A stretch of DNA of 64,000 bases from an uncultured Acidobacteriota bacterium (GTDB taxonomy: Bacteria; Acidobacteriota; Terriglobia; Terriglobales; Acidobacteriaceae), in the NCBI GenBank assembly GCA_903873705.1, contig CAIQPK010000021.1, forward strand, positions 1 through 64,000, written 5' to 3'. Positions within the stretch are counted from its first letter, which is position 1; each line of letters opens with the position of its first letter. Made by a program: the position numbers and the translations under genes. This document shows positions 17,901 through 26,821 of this stretch, piece by piece. The notes beneath the pieces were generated by a model. That model was given only the letters and a program-made list of their open reading frames with translations, did no database searches and was not told where the DNA came from.

Positions 17901-18769
17901 TGCCCGGCCCGCAGCTCGTCCGGGCCGGTTCCAACATACGGGGAACGCAATCCTTCGTGCACATCATGGCGTCGGTGTGGCGCCGTCCTGCGCTCGTCGC
18001 GCTGGAGCTCGCCTGGCGCTGGATCTTCGGCATCATCCTGCTCCGTCTTCTCTGGACCAGGAACCCCGACCTCCACGACAAGCTCTTCGACGCCTCCTGG
18101 TGGAGCCAGCTTGGCGACCACTTGCTGCACCACACCGCCGTCCTCGATACCAACACCGGCGGCCCGCTGTCGCTCCTCGCCCTTCTCATCATCTGGGCTG
18201 CGCTTTCGGCGCTGAGCCGCGACAGCATCCTGCGCAAACTCGACCCCCGCCTGCAGCAGCGCAACGCTACCGTTGTGGTGCTCGCGATCCTTCGCGTTCT
18301 CGCCTTCAGCGCTGTCCTTGCCATCTGGGTGGCCGCCTTCGCCAGCACCTCTTCCAGCATCGTCCAGCAAAGCGACCCCAACTACGTCCTCGGCTTCGGC
18401 CTCATGGTCACCTGCACTCTGCTGCTCTTCATGCTCTGGAGCGTGGTCAGCTGGATCTTCCCCATCGCGACCGTGCTGGCCATGTCTCGTAACCTGTCCC
18501 TGGCGGCCAGCCTTCGCGCAGCAGCCCGCAGCGGCCCGCTGCGCGGCAAGCTGATTGAAATCAACCTCGTCATGGGCATCGTCAAGGTCGCCCTCATCGT
18601 TCTGGCGATGGTCTTCTCAGCCACCCCGCTACCCTTCCAGAGCTATACGACCGATGGCTTCCTGCACTCGTGGTGGATCGGCATCGCCATCCTTTATCTG
18701 CTCGCGTCAGACTACTTTCATGTCGTCCGCCTCGCCTCCACCGTCGCGCTCTGCCGCGCCTATGACTAA
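17900..18769 (+). CDS. integral membrane protein of unknown function
   Basis: A 289-residue protein with about five or six hydrophobic segments, among them WIFGIILLRLLW, LLALLIIWAALSAL, VLAFSAVLAIWVAAFA, GLMVTCTLLLFMLWSVVSW and ALIVLAMVF, ending in WWIGIAILYLLASDYF. I see no catalytic or transport signature. ATG 17900 overlaps the leuS TGA by one base (TGATG), so it is probably translationally coupled to leuS; GTG 17897 is the alternative start. Proteins of this layout occur in Acidobacteriota, but I cannot name a family. Confidence 0.8.
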   Translation: MPGPQLVRAGSNIRGTQSFVHIMASVWRRPALVALELAWRWIFGIILLRLLWTRNPDLHDKLFDASWWSQLGDHLLHHTAVLDTNTGGPLSLLALLIIWAALSALSRDSILRKLDPRLQQRNATVVVLAILRVLAFSAVLAIWVAAFASTSSSIVQQSDPNYVLGFGLMVTCTLLLFMLWSVVSWIFPIATVLAMSRNLSLAASLRAAARSGPLRGKLIEINLVMGIVKVALIVLAMVFSATPLPFQSYTTDGFLHSWWIGIAILYLLASDYFHVVRLASTVALCRAYD

Positions 18770-18861
18770 TCCGTCATTCTTCCGACACCACCGCTGAAAA
18801 CTGCATCCTATGGCCCATGTAGCCCCCAGGGCGCTGCATTCAAGGTTACGGAGGTAGTGCG

Positions 18862-19032
18862 ATGTCATTTGGAATTTACGCAATTGGAACGCTCATTCTG
18901 CTCGCAGGGGTCGTCTACGTCGCCCACCTCGCGCACGTGCCCGAAAAATGGATCGTCGCCATGGCCCTGCTCGTTCTCGGCGCCGGCATCATGGGCGGCG
19001 TTTCTTCCACCCGCCAGAAGGACCCCAGCTAA
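18862..19032 (+). CDS. 56-residue small membrane protein
   Basis: A short ORF absent from the supplied track. ATG 18862 lies seven bases after a strong GGAGG ribosome site, and the ORF ends at TAA 19030-19032. The product has two hydrophobic segments, IYAIGTLILLAGVVYVAHLA and WIVAMALLVLGAGIMGGV, joined by HVPEKW and followed by the polar tail STRQKDPS. It resembles a helical-hairpin inner-membrane protein. No function can be assigned. It sits between the leuS-linked membrane protein and guaA on the same strand. Confidence 0.75.
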   Translation: MSFGIYAIGTLILLAGVVYVAHLAHVPEKWIVAMALLVLGAGIMGGVSSTRQKDPS

Positions 19033-19096
19033 CGTCACCGGGAGCCAAGGCGAAATCCTCAACAGGTACCGAAACCGCCCGCATTAGACTGTAAGC

Positions 19097-20680
19097 GTGC
19101 CCACACTGCCTGATACGAACGCGACCTCGACCATCGTCATCCTCGACTTTGGCTCCCAGTACACCCAGCTCATCGCGCGCCGCATCCGCGAGTTCAACGT
19201 CTTTTCCGTGGTGCTCCCGTGCACCACGCCGCTCGATACCATCCTGGCGCTCCAGCCGAAGGGCATCGTTCTCTCCGGTGGCCCGTCCAGCGTTTATGAC
19301 GCTGACGCTCCCAAAGCCGACCCCGCCATCCTGCAGGCAGGTCTCCCCATCCTCGGCATCTGCTACGGCCTGCAATTCATCACGCACCACCTCGGCGGCA
19401 AGGTCGTCCCCGCCGCCGCGCGCGAGTACGGCCATGCGGAAGTCGAAGTAACCGATCCAGCTCTAATCTTTCATGGCTTACCAAAGAGGCTCGAAGTCTG
19501 GATGTCCCACGGCGACCACGCCGAAACCCTTGCCCCTGGCTTCCGCGTCACGGCCCGTACTGCCAACGCCGTCGCCGGTATAGCCGACGAATCCCGCCGC
19601 ATGTGGGCCGTGCAGTTCCATCCCGAAGTCGTCCACACCAAACACGGCATGGCCCTGCTCAAGAACTTCGCCGTCACGATCTGCGGCGCCACCCAGGACT
19701 GGACCCCCGCCCACTTCATCACGAGCACCATCGCTAAAATCCGCGCCCAGGTAGGCGAAACCGGCCACGCCATTTGCGGCCTCTCCGGTGGCGTCGACTC
19801 CTCCGTCGCCGCCGTCCTTGTCGCTCGCGCGATCGGCGACCGCCTGACCTGCATCTTCGTCAACAACGGCGTCCTGCGCAAAGACGAGTTCGAAAAAGTT
19901 CAGAAGACCATGCGCGAAGGCCTCGGCCTCAATGTCGTCGCCGTCGACTCCAGCGCCCGCTTCCTCGCCAAACTAGCCGGCGTCACCGACCCCGAACAAA
20001 AGCGCAAAGCCATCGGCAACGAGTTCATTGCCGTCTTCGACGACGAAGCCAAAAAAATCTTCGAAGCTGAACAATCATCCGGTGAAGAAGTAGCCTGGCT
20101 GGTCCAGGGCACGCTCTATCCCGACGTCATCGAATCCGCCAGCGTCCACGGCCCGTCGCATGTCATCAAGTCGCACCACAACGTCGGCGGCCTCCCCGCC
20201 GACATGAAGCTCAAACTCATCGAGCCCCTCCGCGACCTCTTCAAGGACGAAGTCCGCCGCATCGGCCGCGACTTGCGGATGCCCGAAGAAATCCTTGAAC
20301 GCCAACCCTTCCCCGGCCCCGGCCTCGCCGTCCGCATCCTCGGCGAAGTCACCCCCGACCGCGTTGCGATTCTGCAGGAGGCGGACGCCATCTGCGTCGA
20401 AGAGATCAAGCGCGCCGGTCTCTACAGCAAAGTCTGGCAGAGCTTCGCCGTCTTACTTCCGATCAAAACGGTAGGCGTCATGGGCGACCAGCGCACTTAC
20501 GCTTACACCTGCGCCATCCGCGCCGTAGAAAGCGAAGACGGCATGACCGCCGACTGGGCCGCGCTACCCTACGACGTCCTCCGCACCATCTCCAGCCGCA
20601 TCGTAAGCGAGGTCCGCGGCATCAACCGCGTCGTCTACGACATCACATCCAAGCCCCCCGGCACCATCGAGTGGGAATAA
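19097..20680 (+). CDS. guaA: GMP synthase (glutamine-hydrolysing)
   Basis: A 527-residue bifunctional enzyme making GMP from XMP, ATP and glutamine in purine synthesis. The N-terminal class I amidotransferase has [14 protein letters not shown], the nucleophile C89 in GICYGLQF, and H175/E177 in FHPE. The ATP-pyrophosphatase domain has the P-loop SGGVDSSV from residue 230. The C-terminal dimerisation domain ends in the conserved KPPGTIEWE. The GTG start at 19097 fits the usual domain start. A secreted protein of unknown function begins 9 bp after the stop codon. Confidence 0.97.
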   Translation: MPTLPDTNATSTIVILDFGSQYTQLIARRIREFNVFSVVLPCTTPLDTILALQPKGIVLSGGPSSVYDADAPKADPAILQAGLPILGICYGLQFITHHLGGKVVPAAAREYGHAEVEVTDPALIFHGLPKRLEVWMSHGDHAETLAPGFRVTARTANAVAGIADESRRMWAVQFHPEVVHTKHGMALLKNFAVTICGATQDWTPAHFITSTIAKIRAQVGETGHAICGLSGGVDSSVAAVLVARAIGDRLTCIFVNNGVLRKDEFEKVQKTMREGLGLNVVAVDSSARFLAKLAGVTDPEQKRKAIGNEFIAVFDDEAKKIFEAEQSSGEEVAWLVQGTLYPDVIESASVHGPSHVIKSHHNVGGLPADMKLKLIEPLRDLFKDEVRRIGRDLRMPEEILERQPFPGPGLAVRILGEVTPDRVAILQEADAICVEEIKRAGLYSKVWQSFAVLLPIKTVGVMGDQRTYAYTCAIRAVESEDGMTADWAALPYDVLRTISSRIVSEVRGINRVVYDITSKPPGTIEWE

Positions 20681-20689
20681 GAGTTCGCG

Positions 20690-21511
20690 ATGGACAAGCT
20701 GATAGCGATTGTCGCCATACTCGCAGCAGGTCTAACGAATGCAGCTGAGGCGCAGGGCATCGACCAATCCAGATCGTCCCATCCGGCTCATCAGGGGAAA
20801 ACACTGGACCTGACCAAACCATTTCACACCCGCTCCTCCTGGCGTTTGGTCGTGACCGAGGGTACCCCAGTAAGGGACTTCGGAGACAATGAAGCACCCG
20901 GTGCGCTGACTCTATGTCTATACAAAGTCTTGAGAGGGCCCTGCCTATCTGACCCAGTTACCCTTCCCCTCCACCCGCCGGACCCCGATTACGCCGTTGC
21001 GTGGGAACCCCACTACCTGATCAAGGCAGCGATCGTTTACCCGCATGGTCCGGCCGCCGCTCCGTTCCTGTTGCTTGTTACCGGCAGTCTTTATTCAGGA
21101 GACGGCGACCAACTAAGGTCTACCCAGCTGGTTAGCTACGACGCCGACAAGGATATGTTTCAACGCGTCTATGGCCAAAGTACCGGTCACAACAACAACC
21201 AGGAAATCCGCTTCGTAACCGACGGCCCACTGCGGGGAAGCGTGATCTCCGCTGAGCCACAGGAGCATTTGCCCTACGGCTTCTGGATCGTAGTCAATCA
21301 GTTGACGCCGCAGGGAACCTACCACCAGGTCCTGCGCTACGCCAGCGCTACGCGCTACAACGACGGCAACCCACTCGCCGTGATCGACTCCGAAATGCCC
21401 AACATCCAGAACCGTCTCGCCATGTGGAAGCCCGGCGAGCCAATCCGTACCCCCAAAAGCAAACCCTGCCCCAAGCCGTCATTACGCAATACCGAGTTGT
21501 GGTGCCGCTGA
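20690..21511 (+). CDS. exported protein of unknown function
   Basis: A 273-residue protein with a signal peptide (KLIAIVAILAAGLTNAAEAQ). The mature part contains two pairs of Cys residues (LCLYKVLRGPC and, near the end, KPCPKPS...LWC) that could form disulfides outside the cytoplasm. Recognisable stretches are LVTGSLYSGDGDQLRSTQLVSY and GFWIVVNQL. No family is recognised. Codon usage is less C-biased than that of neighbouring genes, a weak hint of different history. It follows guaA by 9 bp and could be co-transcribed. Confidence 0.75.
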   Translation: MDKLIAIVAILAAGLTNAAEAQGIDQSRSSHPAHQGKTLDLTKPFHTRSSWRLVVTEGTPVRDFGDNEAPGALTLCLYKVLRGPCLSDPVTLPLHPPDPDYAVAWEPHYLIKAAIVYPHGPAAAPFLLLVTGSLYSGDGDQLRSTQLVSYDADKDMFQRVYGQSTGHNNNQEIRFVTDGPLRGSVISAEPQEHLPYGFWIVVNQLTPQGTYHQVLRYASATRYNDGNPLAVIDSEMPNIQNRLAMWKPGEPIRTPKSKPCPKPSLRNTELWCR

Positions 21512-21575
21512 AGTCCCGCGGACACAAATTCGGTCAAGCTTCCATCTCCTTCAAAGTCATTCCGTCTCAAGCCAG

Positions 21576-22868
21576 CTAGCGAACATTGATCACGGTTCGA
21601 TTGAGCGTCAACACCACCTCAACCGTATGCGTATTCGGATCGGCAATCGCCTTATAGCCGCCGCTATAACCTTCAAGGCTCTTCACGGCCGTGTTGTTCT
21701 TCAGAAAATTCGCCACATACTCCGGATTGAAAACATCACCCGGCTTAATCTGAAACGTCCGATCAAAGTCCGCCTTCGCCACCGCATCCAGGCCATCTGC
21801 CGTAAACGTCTTAAGGCGATACTGCTCACCCGGCTCAACCGTAACCGCGTAAGCCACCTGTTTCGCCGCAGCATCCAGCGCCGCGCCCGAGTGCACCATC
21901 ACATCCAGGTACCCTCGCCGCCGGTAAGCCGCATCCAGCGGCGCCAGTGTCTCCAGCAGCGCCAGCCGCGAAGCCAGATCGCCCTCATGCAGCTTCTGCG
22001 TCGCGGCAAACGCCTCCGCACTCATCAATGGCGAGCCGGCGAAACTCAGATGCGACACGTGATAAATTTCCCCCGGCGTCAGCGTCCCTGACACCACCAG
22101 CGCCACATCGCCGTTCGCCCCCGCCGTAGGTTCCAGCGTCACGCCGGTCAGCTTCGCATCGGCATAACCCGCATCCAGCAGCGGTGCAAGAATACTTTCC
22201 GACGTCAGCCGACCGGCGAGTCCGTCGTTGTAAGGCGTTCGCGCCACTGCATTCACTGACTTCTGCACCAGGGGCACCAGTTCCGTACTGACGCCGCTCA
22301 GGTGGATATTGGCCACCCGCACCGGTGGCCGCACTACGCGAAACTCCATCGCGCGTTCGGGATGCAGCAGTGTCGACTCCATCGTCTCGTGCGTCACCTC
22401 GGCTTTGATGCCCTTTGTGGCCAGTGCCCTGGTGAGAGCATCGGCGATGCCGTCCGGCTGTATCGTGCTCTCGATCACATAACCGCCGAAGAGCGGAGCC
22501 GTCGCGTGAATGGCGGTGGTTATCTCGTCTGGCGTCAGCCACACGAAATTTTCGAAACCCACACGCACCATGCCCTTTTGAGCACGCGGTTTCAACTCGA
22601 AGTCGACAGTGAATCCGTCCTTGACGGGAGCCAGAGACACACTCACATCGTCAAAGTAAGCCGTATCGGCGAGCCGTTGTGCCGCTGCGGCCAACGATTC
22701 GTTGGTGACCGTCTGGCCCACATGCACCTGCGCCACAGCCTCGAGCTGCTGCTGCTGATACGGCCCGGGATGTTCGAACACGATCTTCTTCGCCAGCCAT
22801 CCTTCGGCACTGGCAGGCACGGAAAGAAGACTCAACAGGAGCGCAGGCAAAGCACGGTAGAAGGACAT
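21576..22868 (-). CDS. POTRA-domain periplasmic protein (BamA/TamA-like N-terminal region without barrel)
   Basis: A 430-residue exported protein with a signal peptide ending VPASA. Repeated POTRA-type units are suggested by KKIVFEHPG...LEAVAQVHVGQTVTNESLAAAAQRL, by AAYRRRGYLDVMVHSGAALD (the typical GY-D motif) and by YRLKTFTADGLDAVAKADF...IKPGDVFNPEYV. The protein stops at VVLTLNRTVINVR, where a transmembrane beta-barrel would be expected in BamA (about 800 residues). It therefore looks like a soluble POTRA protein, perhaps an assembly-machinery accessory. It converges with the guaA unit and precedes yggU by 41 bases. Confidence 0.8.
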   Translation of the reverse strand: MSFYRALPALLLSLLSVPASAEGWLAKKIVFEHPGPYQQQQLEAVAQVHVGQTVTNESLAAAAQRLADTAYFDDVSVSLAPVKDGFTVDFELKPRAQKGMVRVGFENFVWLTPDEITTAIHATAPLFGGYVIESTIQPDGIADALTRALATKGIKAEVTHETMESTLLHPERAMEFRVVRPPVRVANIHLSGVSTELVPLVQKSVNAVARTPYNDGLAGRLTSESILAPLLDAGYADAKLTGVTLEPTAGANGDVALVVSGTLTPGEIYHVSHLSFAGSPLMSAEAFAATQKLHEGDLASRLALLETLAPLDAAYRRRGYLDVMVHSGAALDAAAKQVAYAVTVEPGEQYRLKTFTADGLDAVAKADFDRTFQIKPGDVFNPEYVANFLKNNTAVKSLEGYSGGYKAIADPNTHTVEVVLTLNRTVINVR

Positions 22869-22909
22869 TGGCGCTGATCATAGCTGCGGCGGAAGCGCAT
22901 CGCAACTGC

Positions 22910-23215
22910 CTATCGCACACGCTGAGTGCTCAATAACTTTGCCTCCACCTGCTCCCGCGTCACCCCGGCGATGCGCAGCGTCTTCGTCCTGCTCGAGGCG
23001 CCGGTAACCAGGGTGATTCTCGCTCGCGGCACGTCCAGTAAATCCGCAAGAAACGCCACGAGCGCGGCATTGGCCCGGCCATCCGCCGGCGGCGCGCTCA
23101 GCGATACCCTTAGAGCGCCGTCATGCACGCCGTTGATCGCGTCCTTCTTTGCCCCCGGGTGAACCCGCACTGGGAGTACGCATCCGCCCTCCCCATCACG
23201 CAAAGCAAGCGTCAC
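22910..23215 (-). CDS. YggU/DUF167 family protein
   Basis: A 101-residue small cytoplasmic protein. The conserved DUF167 core is visible as VRVHPGAKKDAI, LRVSLSAPPADGRANAALVAFLADLL and ITLVTGASSRTKTLRI. The function of the family is unknown. The GTG start at 23215 overlaps the yggS stop codon (GTGA), implying translational coupling; the longer ORF in the track (to 23407) runs inside yggS and is not needed. A yggS-yggU pairing is common in bacteria, usually near cell-division or membrane genes. Confidence 0.85.
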   Translation of the reverse strand: MTLALRDGEGGCVLPVRVHPGAKKDAINGVHDGALRVSLSAPPADGRANAALVAFLADLLDVPRARITLVTGASSRTKTLRIAGVTREQVEAKLLSTQRVR

Positions 23216-23907
23216 GCGAAAACGCGCTTTCCGAAGATCGCTGTTCCCACCCGGACCACCGTGGACCCCTCTTCGATCGCCACGCGGAAGTCTCCGGACA
23301 TCCCCATCGATAGCTCCGCCAGCTTCGGAAACCGCGCCGCTTGCGCGTCCCGCAGCTCCCGCAGCGCACGAAAGTAAGGCCGTGCTGTCTCCGCATCCTC
23401 GCTCCACGGCGGCACCGTCATCAGCCCCCGCGCCTCCACGTGCGACAGCGCCGCCATCGCCTCCAGCAGCGCAGGCAGCTCGGCTGGCGCCAACCCATGT
23501 TTCGACTCCTCATGCGATAGCTTCACCTCGATCAGCACCGGCAGTACCTTACCCAGCGCCTGCGCTGCGGCATTCAGTCTCTCCGCGGTCTTCAGCGAGT
23601 CCAGCGTATCCACAGCATCGAACAGTTCCGCAGCCTTCGCCGTCTTGTTGTTCTGCAGCGGCCCAATCAGGTGCAGCTTGATCCCCGCGAGTCCCGCTAC
23701 CGCGGCATGTTTCCCCTGCATCTCCTGCACGCGATTTTCGCCAAACAGCCGTTGTCCCGCTACATGCGCTTCCACGATAGCCTCGGCCGGGTGCACCTTT
23801 GACACCGCCATCAACGCGACATCCTCAACACGCCGTCCCGCCCGCCCACAGGCGTCCGCTATCTCGGCGCGAACCCGCTCCAGATTTTCCGCAATAGACA
23901 TCGTCAT
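23212..23907 (-). CDS. yggS: YggS family pyridoxal-phosphate homeostasis protein
   Basis: A 231-residue PLP-binding protein of the alanine-racemase-like TIM-barrel fold (PLPBP/YggS), which buffers PLP and affects amino-acid and keto-acid balance without a known catalytic activity. The PLP-binding Lys is K37 in LMAVSKVHP. Other family motifs are FGENRVQEM, LIGPLQNNK, LSMGMSGDF and the phosphate-binding GSTVVRVGTAIFG. Length is normal. It overlaps yggU by 4 bp and is divergent from the DUF486 gene. Confidence 0.94.
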   Translation of the reverse strand: MTMSIAENLERVRAEIADACGRAGRRVEDVALMAVSKVHPAEAIVEAHVAGQRLFGENRVQEMQGKHAAVAGLAGIKLHLIGPLQNNKTAKAAELFDAVDTLDSLKTAERLNAAAQALGKVLPVLIEVKLSHEESKHGLAPAELPALLEAMAALSHVEARGLMTVPPWSEDAETARPYFRALRELRDAQAARFPKLAELSMGMSGDFRVAIEEGSTVVRVGTAIFGKRVFA

Positions 23908-23946
23908 CCAGTGTAACGACCCACCCGCTGGTGCATCCTAGTACCC

Positions 23947-24276
23947 ATGTGGACAATCCTCCTGCTCATCGGCTCCAACATCTTCATGACCTTTGCCTGG
24001 TACGGCCACCTGAAGTACAAAGAGGTTGCGTTATGGAAGGTCATCCTCGTCAGCTGGGGCATCGCGCTCTTCGAGTACTGCCTGCAGGTGCCCGCCAACC
24101 GCATCGGTTCACGCACCTTCTCGCCGGATCAGCTCAAGGTCCTGCAGGAAGTTATTACCCTCAGCGTCTTCGGTGTCTTCAGCGTGTTCTACTTCGGCGA
24201 CAAGCTTCACTGGAACCACGCCGCCGCCTTCGCCTGTCTCATCGCCGGCGCCTTCTTCATGTTCCACAAGTTCTGA
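23947..24276 (+). CDS. DUF486/DMT-family small membrane protein
   Basis: A 109-residue protein with four hydrophobic segments (WTILLLIGSNIFMTFAWYG, WKVILVSWGIALFEYCLQV, TLSVFGVFSVFYFG and AAAFACLIAGAFFMF). The SNIFMTFAWYGHLK and VPANRIGS motifs are characteristic of DUF486, a small member of the drug/metabolite-transporter-like group. No substrate is known. The gene stands alone between divergent yggS and the convergent S10 peptidase, whose stop lies 4 bp away. Confidence 0.9.
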   Translation: MWTILLLIGSNIFMTFAWYGHLKYKEVALWKVILVSWGIALFEYCLQVPANRIGSRTFSPDQLKVLQEVITLSVFGVFSVFYFGDKLHWNHAAAFACLIAGAFFMFHKF

Positions 24277-24280
24277 AGCG

Positions 24281-25804
24281 TCAGTGCTTGCTGACCATCT
24301 CCGCGACATCCTTGTGCAGTCCGGCCTGGCTCGACGCGCGCGAGTAGAACATGTGGCCGCCCGGATACTCATGAACCTGCACGCGGTTCGCGTCGCCCAT
24401 GACCGGCATCTGGTCCACCGTGAGGACGGACCCCATGAACGGGCACGAAAGATCGTTCCATCCATGCGCAATCACCACGCGCAGCTTTGGATCGGCTGCC
24501 ACAGCGGACCGCAGATCCTGCACCGCACCCCGGCGCAAATCTTCGCCACGGTCCCATTGCCGGTTCACGTCATACGAAAGCGCGTTGTAGCGCGCGTCGG
24601 TCTTCCATCCCACCACGTGGGTAATGAAGTCCACCATTGCCGTCGTTGTCGGCGCAATGATGCTCTCCAGCAGCGGATCGCCACTGCGCTGCTCCGGCGC
24701 ATACGGGAACGGATCGAAGCTCGTCACATTCGAGTCATACACTGACCCCAGCTTGCCTTCCGAACGATGCACCTCGCGCAGATAAGCACCGGTCTCCAGC
24801 CGCCCACCCGAGTACTTCACAAATGTCGGATCGAGTCCGGTCATCTCCGTTACCCGCTTCACCATTCTGTCCGTCGCTGCCTGGTCGGAGCGTCCTTTCA
24901 GAATGTCCGATGCATACTCGCTTCGGGTGTAGGCGATCACCTCGGCCATTGCCTCCGGCGTCAGCTTGCCCTGGCGCTCCAGGTTCGCGGCCGTGATAGA
25001 CGGCAGGGTCACCATCCACGGAATCGGCGAAAGCTCCGGATAATCATCCAGACCGGGGTTCAGATATGGGCTGACCAGCACCACACCGTTCATCGCCACA
25101 CCGAGCTGCGACTGCAGGTAGTGCGTAATGCGCGGCCCGCGATAGCCGCCGTAACTCTCGCCCACCAGGTACTTCTTCGACATCAGGCGATCGCTCTTCA
25201 CGAGCCAGTCGTAGATCACCATCGACAGGTACTGGATGTCCGGCGTCGGCGCAAAGAACAGCTTCCTGGTCTCTGCCTCATCCACCAGCGACCGTGAAAA
25301 TCCTGTGCCAATGGGATCGATGAAAACCAGGTCCGTAAAGTCCAGCCAGGTTCCGGGATTGTCATGCAGCGTTGCGGGGTCGGAAGGGCTGTCGCCTTCA
25401 TTGCCAAAGTTCACGCGCTTGGGCCCGATGGCGCCCAGGTTCAGATATACGGAGCTTGCTCCGGGCCCGCCATTGAGCGCGAAGGTCACTGGACGCGCCG
25501 CCGCATCGCCGCCCTTCGGCACATCGAGCGTGTAGGCGGTGTAGAGAACGTCGCCCGTAGCCTTGCCGTCGCGATTGTGCAGCGTGATGGTGCCCACGGT
25601 CGCCGTATAGTGCAGCGTCTTCCCGTTCACGTCGATCGTCTGTGCCACATGCGCATCGGCAGGGAACGGGGCAGGCGTCGTTGCCGCTGGTTTAGGAGCG
25701 GCCGCGGGTGCAGCGGGCGGCGCTTTAGGTGCGTCATCCGATTGCGCAATAGCAGGGAAGGCAAACAGCACGGTAGACAGCAGCAGAGCCGGGCGAAAGT
25801 TCAT
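24281..25804 (-). CDS. exported S10 family serine carboxypeptidase
   Basis: A 507-residue exported peptidase. A signal peptide (to about residue 20) is followed by an Ala/Pro-rich linker (22-50) and the alpha/beta-hydrolase S10 domain. The oxyanion region NGGPGASS is at 111-118, the nucleophile S217 is in LVGESYGG, the Asp is D451 in HGWNDLSCP and the His is H484 in PGGHMFY. Serine carboxypeptidases remove C-terminal residues at acidic pH, which would suit an acidophilic soil bacterium. Length is normal. Confidence 0.93.
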   Translation of the reverse strand: MNFRPALLLSTVLFAFPAIAQSDDAPKAPPAAPAAAPKPAATTPAPFPADAHVAQTIDVNGKTLHYTATVGTITLHNRDGKATGDVLYTAYTLDVPKGGDAAARPVTFALNGGPGASSVYLNLGAIGPKRVNFGNEGDSPSDPATLHDNPGTWLDFTDLVFIDPIGTGFSRSLVDEAETRKLFFAPTPDIQYLSMVIYDWLVKSDRLMSKKYLVGESYGGYRGPRITHYLQSQLGVAMNGVVLVSPYLNPGLDDYPELSPIPWMVTLPSITAANLERQGKLTPEAMAEVIAYTRSEYASDILKGRSDQAATDRMVKRVTEMTGLDPTFVKYSGGRLETGAYLREVHRSEGKLGSVYDSNVTSFDPFPYAPEQRSGDPLLESIIAPTTTAMVDFITHVVGWKTDARYNALSYDVNRQWDRGEDLRRGAVQDLRSAVAADPKLRVVIAHGWNDLSCPFMGSVLTVDQMPVMGDANRVQVHEYPGGHMFYSRASSQAGLHKDVAEMVSKH

Positions 25805-25855
25805 GCTTGTACTTTATCGCGGGATGCGCCCCGCCGTTCATTGTTAGTGACAAAG

Positions 25856-26812
25856 CTAAGGCGCCGTCGTCCCGTGGAGGTCCTTCGCCGCCTGCGCCGC
25901 CACCTTCGCGCGATGTTTCCGGACGTAATGCGCCGCGATATCCGGATAGAACTCCCGGATCGAGGTGATCGCCACATCGCGCATCGCCGAATAACCAAAC
26001 TTCGTGGCCAGCACGCTGAAGTCGCTCGACCCAGCCGGGTAATACCGCCGCGAAACCACCTGCGTGAGCACCTTGCCGCCCAGCGCGGCAATGTTCGGTG
26101 TCGGCCGTCCGCCATACGTACGCGCGACGGCCTGCCGGCTGATGACATACAGCACCCGAACGGTGGGGCTGTGCTTATTGCCCATCGCGTAGAAGCGCGT
26201 ATCTTCATGCAGCAGGCTGGCCAGGAACCACGATCCAATGTAGGTCTGGTCTGTTTTGTCCAGGAAACCCCGCCAGCTATACGCCCACATTCCGGGAACG
26301 CCTTTGCCCAGGGCGGGATGCGAGTTGATGCCTTCCGCGGAAAGCGATGTGATACCCAGAAAGACGAACGCCGAGTAGTCAAACGCCTGCCGCGTCGCCA
26401 CGGTAAAGTTGTACTTCCACCCCGGCGGATGCGCCACGGCGCCGCCGGAAACAGAACGAAAGTTCGGCATGAAGCCCAGGATGCGTTTCGGCTGCTGCCG
26501 TTCCAACGGAATCGGGTTACCATCCGCATCCACTTCAGGCGCTTCAGCCGCCTGCTCTTTCTGCTTCTTGTCATCCCCATTTTGCAGCGGGTCTACAGCA
26601 ACCTCTCCGTCGATGGCGGAGTTGCTAAACAGCATGGCGTACGCCCCGGGATTCAGGGCAGCAGCAGTATCCGCATCCGCAGGAGACCGCAAAGTAGCAG
26701 ACGGCGCATCGGGAAGGGAAGCAGCCGTTGCCGTCTCTGCTAAAGCAGAAACAGCGCACGTAACCACAGCAAACATGCTGAGCAAAACAGAGTGACGACC
26801 GAGCTTGGACAA
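25856..26812 (-). CDS. exported protein of unknown function
   Basis: A 318-residue protein with a signal peptide (VLLSMFAVVTCAVSALAET). A low-complexity, charged stretch follows (about 75-100), then a conserved-looking region starting RQQPKRILGFMPNFRSVSGG and continuing through TVATRQAFDYSAFVFLGITSL and LHEDTRFYAMGNK. Proteins with this layout recur in Acidobacteriota, but I know no function for them. The hydrophobic segments are short, so a periplasmic or outer-membrane-associated location is possible. It begins 9 bp after the trxB stop codon and may be in its transcript. Confidence 0.75.
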   Translation of the reverse strand: MSKLGRHSVLLSMFAVVTCAVSALAETATAASLPDAPSATLRSPADADTAAALNPGAYAMLFSNSAIDGEVAVDPLQNGDDKKQKEQAAEAPEVDADGNPIPLERQQPKRILGFMPNFRSVSGGAVAHPPGWKYNFTVATRQAFDYSAFVFLGITSLSAEGINSHPALGKGVPGMWAYSWRGFLDKTDQTYIGSWFLASLLHEDTRFYAMGNKHSPTVRVLYVISRQAVARTYGGRPTPNIAALGGKVLTQVVSRRYYPAGSSDFSVLATKFGYSAMRDVAITSIREFYPDIAAHYVRKHRAKVAAQAAKDLHGTTAP

Positions 26813-26821
26813 AAGGAGTTC

